Positions 43,421 through 55,064 of a stretch of 64,000 nt of DNA are shown in pieces (within the stretch, counting starts at the first letter, position 1; each line of letters opens with the position of its first letter). The DNA comes from Pictodentalium vernedei (taxonomy: Eukaryota; Mollusca; Scaphopoda; Dentaliida; Dentaliidae): assembly GCA_031216915.1 (NCBI GenBank), contig CM062297.1, positions 360,791,704 through 360,855,703 on the forward strand, written 5' to 3'. The notes under the pieces are model-generated. The model was given only the letters and a program-made list of their open reading frames with translations. It was not told where the DNA came from and searched no databases. A program made the translations under genes and the position numbers.

Positions 43421-45298
43421 AATGAAAGTGCCAATGACACTGTAGCTCAACTTGTCAAGACATGTACATGTATAGTATGTGACACAGCAATGACAAACAT
43501 CTAGGTAATGACCTGATAACAAAGGTACATATAAAGTATTTAACGGTCTGTACATAAATACTGGCCGTAGCCGGTAACAAATGTATAGGTAAAGTATTGT
43601 AAAGGTGGGTGACAGTCAGATGCTAAACTAGAAAAGAAATCTTTGAGTCCCAGAGTGGGTCTGACTGAACCCCAAAATATTTGTTCTCATAGCACAGTGA
43701 TAACAAAGGCACCCCCAAAACACACTCATTCCTGTCCCAAGGTGAAAACAAAGGTACCCAAGAAGTTTTGTGAAGATCAGTTCATAAATACAAGCTGTAT
43801 AGAAGTTGTGACAAAAAAATGATTGGACCTAATTTCGGTACAAAATGGCCACTGGCAGCCATCTTGAATTTTGGACCGCACTCAGAAACACTCGTTCTTG
43901 TCCCAAGGTGATAATAAAGGTACCCAAGAAGTTTCGTGAAGATCGGTTGATAAATACAGCCTCTAGACCGAGCCGTATTGACATGGGCACTAACAGTGTA
44001 TAAGTAGCACTAAATAAATCAAAATTCATCCAATTTGCATAATTTCTCCTCGAGAAAAAAACCCGTACTGTATGTGATGTATTCCATTTTACTAAACATT
44101 CATACAAAAATTTATTTAAATCAGAACTTTCATACAGAAGTTCTGTACAAAAGACTGATTGCACTAATTTTGGTACAAAATGGCAAAATGGCTACTGGTG
44201 GCCATCTTGAATTTCGGACCACACCCAAAAACACTCGTTCTCATTACACGGTGATAACAAAGGTACCCAAGAAGTTTCGTAAAGATCGGTTCATAAATAC
44301 GGTCTCTAGCCTGAGCCATATAGAAGTTGTGTACAAAAAACTGATTAGACTTAATTTCGGTACAAAATGGCTGCCAATGGCCATCTTGAATTTCGAACCA
44401 GACCCCAAAACACTCATTCTCATCCCACTGTGATAACAAAGGTACCCCAGAAGTTTTGTGAAGATCAGTTCATAAATTCGGCCTCTAGCCCGAGCCGAAT
44501 TGGCATTTACATTTACAGTGCTGAAAGTAACACTGAATAAATCTAAGTTAGTCTAATTTGCATAATTTATGAACGAGAAAAAAACCCATATTATATGTGA
44601 TGCATCCCATGGTACTGAACATTCATTCAAAAAATAATTCAAATCAGAGCTTTCATGTGGATGTTCTGCGCAAAAATCTGATTGCCCCTAATTTTGAACA
44701 AAATGGCTGCCAGCGGCCATCTTGAATTTCAGACCACACCCAAAAACACTCGTTCTCGTCCCACAGTGATAACAAAGGTACCCAAGAAGTTTTGTAGAGA
44801 TCGGTTCATAAATGCGGCCTCTAGCCCGAGCCGTATTGGCATTTGCACTGACAGTGCTGAAAGTAACACTAAAGAAATCAAAGTTAGTCTAATTTGCATA
44901 ATTTAAGCATGAGAAAAAAACCTGTATGATATGTGATGTATCTCATGGTACTAAACATTCATACAAATAATTATTCAAATGAGAGCTTATATATATAAGT
45001 TCTGTACAAAAAACAGATTTATGCATCGTCGGTACAAAATGGCGGCTGGCAGCCATCTTGAATTTCGGACCGTAGCCAAAAACACTTGTTCTCGTCCCAC
45101 AGTCATAACAATGGTACCCAAGAAGTTTTGTAAAGATCGCTTCATAAATACGGCCTCTAGCCCGAGCCATATCCAATTGTTGACGTACGGACAGATGGAC
45201 AATGGACAGACGGACGGACGATGGACAGACAGACGACAGACAGATGGACGACGGGCCATGACAAAAACTCAAATTTGGCTTCGCCAAAGTTGAGCTAA
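43421..45298 (+). mobile_element. Hairpin-ended non-autonomous element H3 with tandem core
   Basis: The 5' end 'tagctcaacttg' (43442-43453) mirrors 'caaagttgagcta' at the 3' end, which is a hairpin (tttggc-ttc-gccaaa) followed by gttgagCTAA. The core has five copies of a block with 'cggtacaaaatggc', 'gccatcttgaatttcgg' and 'cccaagaagttt', near 43840, 44175, 44355, 44690 and 45030. The longer period is about 330-340 bp. A GGAC/ACAG-rich stretch precedes the 3' end. It abuts decayed DIRS E7 at 45299. Confidence 0.65.
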
Positions 45299-45300
45299 AA

Positions 45301-46250
45301 AATGCACTTCCTTAGTGAGGGTAATGGTATTACCCACACTATGGTAATGAGATTCATCAACAGATAATGCATGAAGTTCACTGACTCTTCTAGCAGATGC
45401 AAAGGCTAAGAGAAACGACGTTTTATAGGTCAAGAATTTGAACTCTACGCCATCCATTGGCTCAACAGGAGCTTATTTTTGCTTCAACAGAACCCAAGCC
45501 AAATTCCACTTAGGAATTCATCGGAGTGTTCTTGGTCTATTGATTGAGAAATTTCTAACTAGCTTGGATAACGAAGTATTTGATCCAATAGCCAGGTTAC
45601 AGTATGGCTGCCGTGGATTGGTCACTTTCCACGGGGTAAGGAAGTATATCCACGGGTGCAATAATATTAGATTGCAAACACTAATTATAGGAATAATCAT
45701 CATAAATTAAAATGTTGTTGATGATGATTTTTATCAAGTGGTAAACGCATGCGTGGACATCACTGCCCACGCGTGGATTATGACTAGTCCACAGTGGCTG
45801 TACTGTATCATGATGAGCGTAAGTATCTGAGAACATAGACCTTTTGCCATTAATAGTGATGGGCTGTCGTTTGAGATCGTCAAACAAGTAGACCAGGAAA
45901 ACAGCAACATTTGGTATGGACAGATCGTATACATCTATCGACTGATCCCTACACCAACGAGAGAAAACCCTCCACTTCGCTGCATAGTTCAACAAAGAGG
46001 AGGACCTCCTGCAGTTAGAAATTGCATCCAATGCACGTCCTGTAAACTGTTTTCTGTGCAGGAAGGACCACACAACAGAAATAACTTCCGGATTGTGATG
46101 CAGTGCACGTGACTTCCCCTGATAAAGATCCTCTCATGGAGGAAGCTTCCGGGGAAAGTCCCATAACAGACACCTGAGAAGACTGATTCAAGGATTCTGT
46201 GATGACAGAGGTGCTATTAACAGGATTTTGCAATGAGACTGTTTGATCTT
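45301..46250 (-). pseudogene. E7 tyrosine recombinase remnant
   Basis: Keeps S-A-R-R-V-S-E-L-H-A-L-S (about 45390), N-Y-A-A-K-W-R-V-F-S-R-W near 45975 and L-V-Y-L-F near 45890. It is interrupted at 45600-45805 by a MITE and truncated on the catalytic side. Not functional. Confidence 0.82.
45600..45805. mobile_element. Tc1/mariner-type MITE inside E7 recombinase
   Basis: 206 bp with imperfect inverted ends 'cagtatggctgccgtggat' and, inverted, 'cagtacagccactgtggac', flanked by TA at 45598-45599 and 45806-45807. Removing it restores the local alignment with E1 and E5 ('gatccaat' ... 'tcatgatgagc'). Confidence 0.8.
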
Positions 46251-46254
46251 AAAC

Positions 46255-47870
46255 AGAATCTGCTGAATCAATGACTTACTCTCTGTGATCTGGGCATGGC
46301 GACACGAACGTCGGTAACTGATTGTTCAGGTGTGTCGCAAAAAGATCTATCATGGGACAATCCCATTGGTAGCAAATCTGTCTGAATATTGACTTGTTGA
46401 GTGTCCACTCCGATGGGAACAGGCGACCTTTCTGAGAGTGTGAGTCTGCTAATTTGTTCAGATGACCCGGTTTATGACAGACAGAGAGATGAACGCAATG
46501 ATTCATGACATATAGGAGAATCCTCTAAGTTAATTCGCATATGGAATCGAATGAGTGGCGCCTTGGTTCCTGAGGTAAGCAACTACCGTCGAATTGTCTG
46601 ACAGAATTTGAACGTGGACGTTCGCTATTACGTGAATCCAATGTTGTAGTGCTAGCCATATTGAGATCATCTCTTTGATGTTTATGTGCTTCTCTAGGAA
46701 CAGAGAGTCCCAAAGACCCTGACACTTCGAGTCTGCGGGACTTCATGTCACGCCTCAACCTGTCTGACTCGCGTCCGTCATAATCGTGAAAGCCAGATCC
46801 AGCAGCTGCAGTGGAACTTCTGGAATTAACCACCGAAGATCAGCCCAAATCTGAACCTTTTGTTTTACTAGTTCTGTTAAAATACTGGTTTTGAGCGAAT
46901 GCGTCTTCACACTCCAATTCTGAGTAAATAATATCTGGAGAGGACGCGTGCGCAGACGGCCCATCAGAATAAGATTTGCAGCCGCTCAGCACAGCCCCAT
47001 CAGTCACATGAACTCCCTCGCTGTTATTACATCTGAGTGTAAACAAAAGCTAGCATAACAACTGACTAACTTCGCTCTGGGTAATGGCAGGCGAACCAGA
47101 TTGTTGTGAGTCTCGAAGTTCATTCCCAAGTGAGTGAACGACTTGGACGGAACTAGATCCAACTTTTTCTCGTTTACTATGAAACCGAGACATCGGAGCA
47201 ATAGTAAGAGACTCTGGACATCGTTCTGAAGAATAATTCTGTTGCCATATCTCTGTAGAATGTCGGGCAAGTAAGACGACATTACTGCAGATGAATGAGC
47301 TCGGAAATATGACATTATCGAATTCATTATTCAACTGAAAGCCCGGGGAGCCAGGTCCAGACCAGTCTACATTGCTCTGAACTGATAAACCTTCCCTTGT
47401 ACGGAGAACCGCTGGTACTTTCAGAATGCCGGATGTACCAAGACATGAAAGTAAGCGTCCTTTATATCTATGCTTGCCGCATAGTCGTTCACTCAAATGC
47501 TCGATCTTACCAACAGAATGGTTTCCATATAGAACTTTGGAGCTACATTTGTTTATCCAGCTCATGTCTATTACCAGTCGGAATGAGCCATCTGGCTTCG
47601 CTACGAGGAACAGGCAACTGTAAAAACCCTGAGAATTTTGCTTCTCGACACTCTCTATTGCTTCCTTTAACAATAGAGCCTGTACCTCCGCTAGGAGAGA
47701 CTCTCTTCTGAAAGGATACGTCAGAAGATTTGTCCAACGTGGCCATCTTGTTAGTGGGGGTTTTGCTCGGAATTATAACCGTAGGCCGTCTGAGACTACA
47801 CTCCTCACCCACTTATCTTTTGTGACTGCCATCCAGTTTCTCGTGAAGTTTGATAACCTTCTGCCAACTG
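46255..47870 (-). pseudogene. E7 RT/RNase H/MT-like ORF remnant
   Basis: Pieces in shifting frames: F-L-V-A-K-P-D-G-S-F-R-L-V-I-D (about 47580-47620), S-Y-L-P-D-I-L-Q-R-Y-G near 47260 (the catalytic Y-L-D-D has become Y-L-P-D), T-I-M-T-D-A-S-Q near 46780, and I-D-L-F-A-T-H-L-N-N near 46340. The mutated catalytic Asp and the frameshifts make it non-functional. Confidence 0.82.
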
Positions 47871-47879
47871 GCAAGCAAT

Positions 47880-49690
47880 AGAGGGCTTGACCATCACCTG
47901 TAGGACTTGCAAGGCTTACAGGAGAAACTATGTTCTCCCCGCGAAGCTCCTCACCCCGTCGGCTCAGGGGCGTCTGACCGATAGTCCCGATCAGACTTAT
48001 GCCCCTTTCCCAAGTCGCTGTATTGATGACCTCTGGAGCAATTGTATGAGGGTTTCTTGTATCCTCGCGAGGAGTTCCCTTTTGATTTGGCACGTCTTCG
48101 CTTACCCCGGTCTGCTGAAGCGGGTTGTTGAGACGCCGACTTCAAGAGTAGAGCACTGGAAGCTTTTTTTAGTAGCTTGTTCATAAACTAACGAAAGCTT
48201 GTCATCAAAGATAGTATGCCCGGAGAGAGCTTTCACCTTGTCATCTATAAGTGATGACGATGCAAGGGCAACATCACGTCTGATTAACTCCAGATTTGCC
48301 ACTGTCAGGGCGGAGTTATACGTGGTATACATGATTGCCCTGGAAAGAACTCCAAGTGAGATACACGTCCTCAAATTCTTTCCCGTTGAGACACTGTGCC
48401 ATAGCTCTGGTAAGATGATCTGCATAGGATATAGCAACTTTCATTACATCTGAGCGAGTGGTGAATGAAGCAGGCAAGGATATGTCTAAATCCCCCGACT
48501 ACTCATCTAAATGCAGTGGAGCTCTCTACACATCTTCTCCAACCATTTTAAATGAATGTGGTCCAAGGAACGGTATATTTATGGAAGATGTTGACAAAAA
48601 AACGCCTCTTTTCCTCGCACCTGAGAGGTTAATTATGGCATCGTCTACATGGCCAAAGGCATGCGACACCTGCCTAGACTTAACCGGGAAAGAAAGAACT
48701 TCTTCCTTCCTCAGTATAAAGTTTGCGTCTAAGAGACGCCAGCGGTTTCTCCCTTGTTGTCAGCTTGCTGATTCGATGGAACAAACTCTGGATAGTATTG
48801 ATGGATAAAATCCATCGCAAGCATATGTTGTTCTGAAAGGGAAGGGTAATCCTCTTCCTTATCCCTTTCACCATCCGATTGAATCAGCTGAGAATCCCGG
48901 TCCATTGTATCTGCGTGAACAGATGACTGGACCGACCCAGCAACATCCAACAGCTCACTTTCTGAGTCTGAGGGAGGCTGCTCCCGTACTTGCTGGGATG
49001 CTGCGATCAGCTGCGCAAGCTGCAACAGCAAGTCTGTTATCGAGGCTTGAGGAGCAGAGGTTTTCTGTTTCTTAGCCACTTGTTACTCTGGGGACGGTGT
49101 TCCAGAGATGGATCTCTTCTCTGAACGTCCTGATGATCGAAGCCTCGATTCCCTAACTACCGGTTGGTCTGACTTCTCGGACAAAGAGTGGCTTCTTCGC
49201 GCAGCTGGCTGGATATCCAAAGACGGATAGCTAGGATGCAGTCATGTGTGCTTAGTGATCGTAGCGAAAGAAGCTGTGACTGTAACCGAGGCCGGCTGTA
49301 GTCTAGATAGAGCATCCCGAGCGGCAGGTGTGGACATATGCTACAGCCTGTGCAAGTTTCTCATAACAACATCTGGCCCCAGATGTTGCTGAGTTAGGGA
49401 GGGACCTATTCCACTCGCGGTCTTTGCAGACCACGTCGAACCTCCCGACAAGAAACTTGATGGCTTTCTCCCTAGTTCTGTCGTCACTGGGTGAGCTTTT
49501 GTTTTTTTAAGGTACTTGCACTAACCACTACAATTCCTTCAACTGCAAAGGATATACCCGGTATTATGGCTCCCACAAATGGAGTAACCGCTTCACCGGT
49601 TGAGCTAGCTGCGGGCAAGGGATTATCCCTTGCCTAAGATTCATGAGCAGCAAGCTCTGTTTGCTCATCAGAGCACGAGGACGGTAGCTT
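47880..49690 (-). pseudogene. E7 gag-like ORF remnant
   Basis: A-N-L-E-L-I-R-R-D-V-A-L (about 48280), A-S-I-T-D-L-L-L-Q-L-A-Q-L-I-A-A-S-Q-Q (about 49000-49060, matching S-D-I-L-V-Q-I-A-Q-L-I-A in E1) and the Ser/Arg-rich middle remain, with frameshifts. The Cys-cluster end is lost: near 49690 the sequence passes into the leader region. Confidence 0.78.
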
Positions 49691-50196
49691 GAGAGTTTAA
49701 CAGGAGGGCTTCAAGGAGGGATAGGGAAGGAACACTTAACAAAGAGTGGATAAATCATTAGCAAGAATGATGACGTCAGGCACATGTCATGAAATTGGGA
49801 AACATGAAATAGTTTTTATAATTATTATAAAGTTACAGCCCTGAACGTTTCTAACCACCGTAGTTCACTTCCATCATTCATTTATGTCCTTGGATCCACC
49901 AATTTTACCATTAATTTGTGTCTGGCATCCTTAAAAAAGGAGATTTAAAAGCACAGATGTCGGTTCAATGTTGCTGACTTTAGGGCCAAACAAAGAATGA
50001 AGGTTTGCGCCAATTTCGGTACCTTCCTGTATACTGGGCATGTGCAGATCTAAAAAGTATGGAGGACCAGATAGGACTTGATTTTATCGGTTTTGCATGC
50101 AAATTTAGGGGATTGGGGGGGAAAATTTGTGTTTGGCTCTGGATTAATTTGAGTTAGCACCAGCTGGTCTGGGCCATTGGTTGTCGTATAAAAATA
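49691..50196 (-). other. E7 5' non-coding region and right ITR
   Basis: Leader 49691-49979 ('gatgacgtcaggcac', 'ttgtgtctggcatcc'), ITR 49980-50196 with the palindrome decayed to 'actgggcatgtgcag'. Ends 'ccattggttgtcgtataaaa'. Confidence 0.7.
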
Positions 50197-51027
50197 ACAA
50201 AAATTTTCAACTACTCACATTTTAAATTTACATGGGTGGATATGTCCAATTTTTTAGGTAAAGAGTTAATACAATAAAGGCTCAAGTGAAAAAGAATCAG
50301 CTGAAGGCATGTGTACCATTGACAAGCAGTATGCCTACCACAATGCTCCACTTTTGTAATAGGCATTAAGTGCCTTAAACAGGGACAAATGCAGATGACA
50401 CAGGTCAAAACTGAAACCTACTACCAATCAGTCTGAAGCAGGGATTCCAGGAGTACAAGGGTGAGAGGGGGACACAATGCCTTTCCCAGGTTCATCATTC
50501 AAATTTTATTCAATGATTTATTCTCGAAGTAAACATTAAATACACCCCAAATCCATTCTGGAAGGCTTTCAAAATTCAATAGGGGAGTTTGGGAAGAGGT
50601 GCCCCCCACCCGATCAGAAGGAAACACCTGCTCTCAAACTCCCCCATCTTAGGCCTTCGAGACATTCATGCTTCGGCATGTCATGATGGAGCTGCTAGTG
50701 CGAGTGAATGCCCTTTTCCTGGGGTCTGACCCCTCCTGTCATGAAGTGCATCTTGCACCCCTGATCTAAAGTCCAATGAGCTGAAACATTTCAGGGGGTA
50801 CTTAATTAAGTTCCAGGTGTATACAATGGAATCCTGTTAATTAAAAAGAGATTGTAAATCTGTTTCCTGGGCCATTTTTGGTAAAATTGCATGTGGGCAG
50901 GTATTTTTTTAATTTCTTTTTTATTTTTGTAATTATTTCTTTGCCATCAAAAGTTCATGTTCTTGGTTTGTTTTATGTTTTAGGCCTCATAATGTACAGA
51001 ATAGCATCGATGATGGTGTATTTCATC
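50197..51027. other. Intronic sequence with an old SINE fragment
   Basis: A much decayed minus-strand SINE fragment at about 50283-50440 ('tgaaggcatgtgtaccattg', 'aagtgccttaaacaggga'). A piece resembling a pogo-type end ('tacaatggaatcctgttaat') is at 50821. No gene seen. Confidence 0.45.
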
Positions 51028-51087
51028 CCTTGAGTGCAAAAAGGCTTTGCAATGCTAAAGCAATGCAAAGCCTTGTTGCACTCAAGG
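51028..51087. repeat. Near-perfect palindrome, 24-bp arms
   Basis: 'ccttgagtgca', 2 bases, 'aaggctttgca' are mirrored by 'tgcaaagcctt', 2 bases, 'tgcactcaagg' around a 12-base loop. The right arm and the following ~90 bp recur at 42577-42690. Confidence 0.85.
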
Positions 51088-51554
51088 ATCAAATTTATCA
51101 ATTTTAAAAATTTGGGTAAAATATCAGACAAAATCCATTTAAGTTTTATTTTTTTAAGTTTGCATTGGTTATAAAAAGAGGACATGTGGCAGAAATTTCA
51201 TTGAGAGCCACTAACCCCACACCAGAGATATGAGGTAAACAGACAAAAAATTGGCTAAATTTATGAGGCAAACAGCAAAATCATTGTCTTTTGTTTTACA
51301 GCGTCCGCGCAACTTCAAACTAGATGGTGCCATTTGTGTGCGAAGCACACTATAGTATATCCCCGCATTTGCACTTTCCTTTTTGGTTAGTGCAGGATAC
51401 AGACTTGGATAAAAAGGCTTCACGCATGTGTGTGATTTAAAATGATAAAACAGTATTTAATTTCCTTCTGAAGACTCACATGTGAAACTACTTCAATATT
51501 TCAAACAAGATACTTCACCCAACATGATGTATAAAGGGTAGTGTTCTGATCACA

Positions 51555-54340
51555 TCATTGTCACATGATTGAAAAACCACTTGGACCCAAATCAAAATTC
51601 CAAAACCTTCATGCACATCTACAGATGCTATCTGAACATGTTAACATGGTTTAAACGTTTCGAATTCAATACCCTAAGAGCCTTTGAGCGGACAAAGATT
51701 TTCTGAGGGTAAAAGTGGTTCCACTGGAACCACTTGGACCCAAATCAAAATTGTGAAACCCTCATGCACATCTACAGATGCTATCTGAACATGTTAACAT
51801 GGTTTAAACATTTCGAATTTAATACCCTAAGAGCCTTTGAGCGGACAAAGATTTTCTAAGGATAAAAGTGGTTCCACTGGAACCACTTGGACCCAAATCA
51901 AAATTCCGAAACCTTCATGCACATCTACAGATGCTATCTGAACATGTTAACATGGTTTAAACGTTTCGAATTCAATACCCTAAGAACCTTTGAGCGGACA
52001 AAGATTTTCTAAGGATAAAAGTGGTTCCACTGGAACCACCTGGAACCAAATCAAAATTCCGAAACCTTCATGCACATCTACAGATGCTCTCTGAACATGT
52101 TAACATGGTTTAAACGTTTCGAATTCAATACCCTAAGAGCCTTTGAGTGGACAAAGACTTTCTAAGGATAAAAGTGGTTCCACTGGAACCACTTGGACCC
52201 AAATCAAAATTCCAAAACCTTCATGCACATCTACAGATGCTATCTGAACATGTTAACATGGTTTAAACGTTTCAAATTCAATACCCTACGAGCCTTTGTG
52301 TGGACAAAGATTTTCTAAGGATAAAAGTGGTTCCACTGGAACCACTTGGACCCAAATCAAAATTCCGAAACCTTCATGCACATCTACAGATGCTATCTGA
52401 ACATGTTAACATGGTTTAAACGTTTCGAATTCAATACCCTAAGAACCTTTGAGCGGACAAAGATTTTCTAAGGATAAAAGTGGTTCCACTGGAACCACCT
52501 GGAACAAAATCAAAATTCCGAAACATTCATGCACATCTACAGATGCTATCTGAACATGTTAACATGGTTTAAATGTTTCGAATTCAATACCCTAAGAGCC
52601 TTTGAGCGGACAAAGATTTTCTGAGGGTAAAAGTGGTTCCACTGGAACCACCTGGACCCAAATCAAAATTCCGAAACCTTCATGCACATCTACAGATGCT
52701 ATCTGAACATGTTAACATGGTTTAAAAGTTTCAAATTCAATACCCTAAGAGTTTGAGCGGACAAAGATTTTCTAAGGATAAAAGTGGTTCCACTGGAACC
52801 ACTTGGACCCAAATCAAAATTCCGAAACCTTCATGCACATCTACAGATGCTATCTGAACATGTTAACATGGTTTAAATGTATCGAATTCAATACCCTAAG
52901 AACCTTTGAGCGGACAAAGATTTTCTAAGGATAAAAATGGTTCCACTGGAACCAAATCAAAATCCCGAAACCTTCATGCACATGTACTGGTGATACCTGA
53001 ACACATTAGCATAGTTTAAACATTAATGCAAGTGAATGTAACACCGGACAGATGTACGGACAGACAGACGGATGGACAGACGTACGTACGTACGGAGATA
53101 ACGACAATATCCCCGACAATACCCTAAGATGCTATCTGAACATGTTAACATGGTTTAAATGTTTCAAATTGAATACCCTACGAGCCTTTTAGTGGACAAA
53201 GATTTTCTGAGGGTAAAAGTGTTTCCACTGGAACCACTTGGACCCAAATCAAAATTCCAAAACCTTCATGCACATCTACAGATGCTATCTGAACATGTTA
53301 ACATGGTTTAAATGTTTCAAATTCAATACCCTACGAGCCTTTGAGTCGACAAAGATTTTCTAAGGATAAAAGTGGTTCCACTGGAACCACCTGGAACCAA
53401 ATCAAACTTCTGAAACCTTCATGCACATCTACAGATGCTATCTGAACATGTTAACATGGTTTAAACGTTTCGAATTCAATACCCTAAGAGCCTTTGAGCG
53501 GACAAAGATTTTCTGAGGGTAAAAGTGGTTCCACTGGAACCACTTGGACCCAAATGAAAATTCCAAAACCTTCATGCACATCTACAGATGCTATCTGAAC
53601 ATGTTAACATGGTTTAAACATTTCGAATTCAATACCCTAAGAGCCTTTGAGCGGACAAAGATTTTGTAAGGATAAAAGTGGTTCCACTGGAACCACTTGG
53701 ACCCAAATCAAAATTCCGAAACCTTCATGCACATCTACAGATGCTATCTGAACATGTTAACATGGTTTAAACGTTTCGAATTCAATACCCTAAGAACCTT
53801 TGAGCGGACAAAGATTTTCTAAGGATAAAAGTGGTTCCACTGGAACCACCTGGAACAAAATCAAAATTCCGAAACCTTCATGCACATCTACAGATGCTAT
53901 CTGAACATGTTAACATAGTTTAAATGTTTCGAATTCAATACCCTAAGAGCCTTTGAGCGGACAAAGATTTTCTGAGGGTAAAAATGGTTCCACTTGGACC
54001 CAAATCAAAATTCCGAAACCTTCATGCACATCTACAGATGCTATCTGAACATGTTAACATGGTTTAAAAGTTTCGAATTCAACACCCTAAGAGCCTTTGA
54101 GCGGACAAAGATTTTCTAAGGATAAAATTGGTTCCACTGGAACCACTTGGACCCAAATCAAAATTCCGAAACCTTCATGCACATCTACAGATGCTATCTG
54201 AACATGTTAACATGGTTTAAACGTATCGAATTCAATACCCTAAGAACCTTTGAGCGGACAAAGATTTTCTAAGGATAAAAATGGTTCCACTGGAACCACT
54301 TGGAACCAAATCAAAATCCCGAAACCTTCATGCACATGTA
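51555..54340. repeat. Tandem array, ~153-bp unit, about 17-18 copies
   Basis: Each unit has 'aaccttcatgcacatctaca', 'gaacatgttaacatggttta' and 'gagcggacaaagattttct', and the inverted repeat gtggttcca-c-tggaaccac. Starts are spaced about 151-155 bp. The array is interrupted at about 52975-53119 by one copy of the tail that also follows the array at 54340-54500, so array plus tail has been duplicated. Confidence 0.9.
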
Positions 54341-54401
54341 CTGGTGATACCTGAACACATTAGCATAGTTTAAACATTAATGCAAGTGAATGTAACACCG
54401 G

Positions 54402-54466
54402 ACGGACGGACGTACGGATGGACGGACGGACGGACGGACGGACGGACGGACGTACGTACGGACGGA
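54402..54466. repeat. GGAC/CGTA microsatellite
   Basis: Mostly (GGAC)n with short CGTA runs, in the tail of H5. A shorter version is at 53046-53095. Confidence 0.9.
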
Positions 54467-54504
54467 GATAACGACAATATCCCCGACGAAAGCGGGGATA
54501 ACAA

Positions 54505-55064
54505 AAAGTATCAAATACCATCCAAATAATTCTTGGTTGATAACACAATGGCAATTCTAAGAATTCAGTCATTTACAGTTACACTTCTGAAAATGTTATA
54601 CGAGTGGCGTGTTTCACTTGCACTGCAATTATCTCACTCGCATCCACAGCACAAGAGTACGTACAATGTCGATAAAATTTATAAGGTGAGGTTTGTACCT
54701 TTATGCACACATGGTCCTTTTACGAATTAGCCTGCATGCTAATATGTTGCCTAGTTCATGGAAGGATCATGCCTGTAGGAGGCCGCATACATATGAATAT
54801 GTGTATGCACCTGTATGTTTGGGTTCGTACATTTTATATAGTCGAGTGTTTTCAAGCATCTGGTTTCTCAATTTACACCTCATTGCCTATAGGCTATTTT
54901 ATAACTCCTAAAGGGTACTCCCGGGATTTTAAAGAAACCATGTTTCCGCTCACATATCTCTGGCATCAGTGTAATCCCGTAAATGCCTAAATTGTTTTGT
55001 AAATGTCCCATTTTAAGTAAAAATATGTCATCTCCCAAAGGCAGGGCTTCAGTTCAAACTATTT
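54505..55064 (+). other. Region upstream of the LINE
   Basis: No clear ORF1 of the LINE is seen. Frames of 65-95 codons on the plus strand have no recognisable motif. It may be the LINE 5' UTR or unrelated intron. Confidence 0.35.

Larger units (their letters stand above)
45299..50196 (-). mobile_element. DIRS copy E7, decayed, left end missing
   Basis: Recombinase (45301-46250), RT/RNase H (46255-47870), gag (47880-49690), leader and right ITR (49980-50196), all in E1 order on the minus strand. The left ITR, the ICR and the recombinase C-terminus, including the catalytic H-x-x-R and Tyr, are absent: H3 lies there instead. A Tc1/mariner-type MITE interrupts the recombinase. Confidence 0.85.
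51354..54504 (+). mobile_element. Hairpin-ended non-autonomous element H5 with satellite core
   Basis: The 5' 'agtatatccccgcattt' (51354 onward) mirrors the 3' end 'aaagcggggataac' (ends about 54504); the 3' end folds as atatcccc-gacgaaag-cggggata. The core is a 153-bp tandem array in two blocks, each followed by the same tail of 'cacatgtactggtgatacct', a GGAC/CGTA-rich stretch and 'gataacgacaatatcccc'. No ORF. Same general plan as H1 and H3. Confidence 0.65.

Noticed and set aside
44035-44439. Overlapping 90-130-codon frames on both strands in H3
   Set aside because: They follow the tandem-repeat period and repeat their own text; no domain.
51555-54340. Regular repeats that might suggest a CRISPR-like array
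   Set aside because: The units are contiguous with no unique spacers, 153 bp long, and lie in a eukaryotic intron; this is satellite DNA.
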